NCBI GenBank assembly: GCA_900550205.1
Contig: URRJ01000110.1
Coordinates: 1 to 5,998 of the forward strand
Length of the DNA stretch: 5,998 nucleotides
Source of the DNA: an uncultured Collinsella sp.
GTDB lineage: Bacteria; Actinomycetota; Coriobacteriia; Coriobacteriales; Coriobacteriaceae
Direction of reading: 5' to 3'
In this document: positions 4,601 to 5,998 of the stretch, one piece after another
Numbering within the stretch: the stretch's first letter is position 1
Layout: each line of letters begins with the position of its first letter
The notes under the pieces: model-generated
The model's database searches: none
What the model was told of the DNA's origin: nothing
The model's input: the letters and a program-made list of their open reading frames with translations, nothing else
Translations under genes and position numbers: made by a program

Positions 4601-5998
4601 CTACGAGCGACGAATAACCTCGGTCACAACCTCGGACACCGTAGCGATGTTCGTCGGGTTGACGTTGTAGGGCAGGTCGTCCTCGGTACGAGCGCAAGCC
4701 AGGCGAGGACCGTCCACGCCTGCAATCGTAAGGGCGCGGCGGCTCGCCTCGAGGGCGGCATACGCATCCGTCTTGGCATAAGGCATCTCGAATGCACCGC
4801 AGTCGACATGGAACGCCTTGCAGACCTTGCTGACCAGGTTCATGATACGGCGGTCGCCCTTAAGCAGCTGTTGTTCGCCCTCGACCGTCACGACCGAAAT
4901 CCTGCCGGCTCCGATGGACTCAAGGTTGATAAAGAACACGCCGCGAAGCTTATCGCGATGAGAGGCCAGGAAAGCCTTCATGCCGGCACCATCGCAATCG
5001 GAAGCACCCGTTGCAACAAACCAAATATCATGGCCGAGCAACTCATCGTCACCCATAGAGGCAACTGCCGCGACCATATCCTCATTCGATGCACCATCGG
5101 AAGACGTAGCGCCGCCCTTCCAGCCGTCGTCATCGTCTTCAAAGTTATCCCACGAACCGATGCCGCGGCCAGACTTCTTGGCATCGTAGTCATCATCGAC
5201 ACCAAGCCAGTCGCTCATGCTGTCCTGGTCGCTCTTTTTCTTGCGCCCAAACAGGCCGCCGATGCCGCGCTTTTGGGGCTTCGGGGTCGTCACGGGAGCC
5301 GAGATGGTCTCGAGCGGCTGCACATCTGGTGCAATGGGCATAGAGGGCGCCACCGGCGCCGATGAGGGCTCCGAGCCCTGTGCCGTAACAAAGGGATCGT
5401 CAGTCTGCGCCGAAGGATCGGGCAGGTCAAACAGCGACGTACGAGACGCGACGTTGGCCTGCTGCATCGAGGACAGCGACGGGTCGGGGACGGAGGCCAG
5501 CGGCGACGATGAAGGCGCGGGCGCGGAGGCCGGATCGGGGATATTCATCTGCGGGCGCGACGGCACACGAGACGAAATCTGGGCCATGAGGGAATCGACT
5601 GTCTCGTCCTGCGTGGGGGCGGCGTTGGCTACCGTGGCGCCGGGATCGCTCGGCGTGGGCATGGTAAAGATCTGCGTAGAGTAGGGCCTGGATTCACCAG
5701 CCTTGGGAGCTTCATCGACCGTAGAGGAATTCGGCTCCATAACAGGCACCTCGGCTTGCTCGGGCACATTATCCTCAATAGAATCAGCCGCATCGTCAAC
5801 CGCGTCTTCGGTAGCGGCAGCTGCGTCCTCAGCCTCATCGGAGACGGAAATGGGCTCGGCGATCGCAGTGCCCTGCTTCTCGAACGTCATCGTGGCATCG
5901 AAGGACACAGTGTTATCGACCGGCTGCTGCGCGTCAAAGGACGTCGTCGCCTCCGCGACGTCAGCGGACGTCGGCTGCGAGGCCTCGAAAGACGTCGT
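4601..5998 (-). CDS. Disordered acidic protein with M28-peptidase-like, probably inactive C-terminal domain (partial)
   Basis: The reading frame stays open to the window edge, so the true start is outside; 465 residues are visible. A GTG at 5908 has no ribosome-binding site and falls inside a repeat, so it is not the start. Visible residues 1-230 are acidic, then rich in Pro, Ser and Ala, with three PDP[AS] motifs. A basic patch (RGIGGLFGRKKK) and a Trp/Asp-rich segment follow. From about residue 292 the pattern resembles the M28 zinc aminopeptidase fold: GGATSSDGAS, then DIWFVATGASDCDGAGMKAFL, INLESIG, and a C-terminal TEDDLPYNVNPTNI. In active M28 enzymes the second motif carries Glu-Glu (GAEExGLxGS); here it is Ser-Asp (333-334). 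The usual metal Asp in the third is Glu360, and the usual late His is Ala436. I infer a pseudopeptidase. The M28 match is by eye, so an unrelated fold is possible. Confidence 0.6.
   Translation of the reverse strand, partial: TTSFEASQPTSADVAEATTSFDAQQPVDNTVSFDATMTFEKQGTAIAEPISVSDEAEDAAAATEDAVDDAADSIEDNVPEQAEVPVMEPNSSTVDEAPKAGESRPYSTQIFTMPTPSDPGATVANAAPTQDETVDSLMAQISSRVPSRPQMNIPDPASAPAPSSSPLASVPDPSLSSMQQANVASRTSLFDLPDPSAQTDDPFVTAQGSEPSSAPVAPSMPIAPDVQPLETISAPVTTPKPQKRGIGGLFGRKKKSDQDSMSDWLGVDDDYDAKKSGRGIGSWDNFEDDDDGWKGGATSSDGASNEDMVAAVASMGDDELLGHDIWFVATGASDCDGAGMKAFLASHRDKLRGVFFINLESIGAGRISVVTVEGEQQLLKGDRRIMNLVSKVCKAFHVDCGAFEMPYAKTDAYAALEASRRALTIAGVDGPRLACARTEDDLPYNVNPTNIATVSEVVTEVIRRS
5891..5998 (-). 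repeat. Degenerate TTSF[ED]A peptide repeat at the window edge (coding)
   Basis: Reading from the window edge, the partial protein runs TTSFEASQPTSADVAEA, TTSFDAQQPVDNT, VSFDA and TMTFEK. The [TV][TS]SF[ED]A core recurs at shrinking intervals (17, 13 and 5 residues). The DNA shows matching ACGACGTC(T/C)TT(T/C)GA blocks. The repeat probably continues beyond the window. Confidence 0.65.

Noticed and set aside
4808..5365. 185-residue plus-strand open frame opposite the M28-like gene
   Set aside because: It is antisense to a longer frame with coherent motifs. Its composition is that of a GC-rich shadow and it matches no recognisable family.
5906..5908. GTG as the start of the M28-like gene
   Set aside because: The frame is open for another 30 codons to the window edge, the TTSF[ED]A repeat continues through it, and no ribosome-binding site precedes it.

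Overview
The window looks chromosomal and fits a GC-rich actinobacterial gut commensal of the Coriobacteriia type, possibly Collinsella. This is inferred from GC-rich coding sequence, strong AAGGAG ribosome-binding sites, a thioester/SpaA surface protein ending in LPxTG, and a style of acidic disordered protein seen in that group. The sequence alone does not prove the genus.

Layout. Positions 1-440 hold no supportable gene. They contain a long inverted repeat (6-107), a degenerate four-copy direct repeat built around CTAAAAA (154-346), and a hairpin that reads as a minus-strand terminator (214-252). A tRNA-Gly(CCC) gene with encoded CCA lies on the minus strand (486-560), with its own promoter-like boxes and intrinsic terminator. 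A 298-base divergent intergenic region (561-858) leads into the main gene.

Positions 859-4290 on the plus strand encode a 1143-residue secreted, sortase-anchored surface protein. In order it has a signal peptide, a thioester (TQxA-type) adhesin domain with intact Cys and Gln, six SpaA/Cna-B-like domains with isopeptide residues, a C-terminal beta-rich domain, and LPSTG followed by a membrane helix and a basic tail. It is the kind of protein that could attach covalently to a host surface at its tip and to peptidoglycan at its base. No sortase or pilin gene is visible beside it.

A shared hairpin at 4303-4334 separates it from a convergent minus-strand pair. The promoter-proximal gene (4601-5998) is cut by the window edge. 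It encodes a long acidic and Pro/Ser-rich disordered region followed by a domain resembling the M28 metallopeptidase fold in which the usual metal-binding and catalytic residues appear to be replaced. Nineteen bases downstream is a 71-residue single-pass membrane protein of unknown function (4366-4581). The pair probably forms an operon.

The most interesting items are the putative pseudopeptidase fused to a repetitive disordered region, the thioester adhesin with an odd signal peptide and uneven isopeptide triads, and the unexplained repeat cluster downstream of the tRNA.
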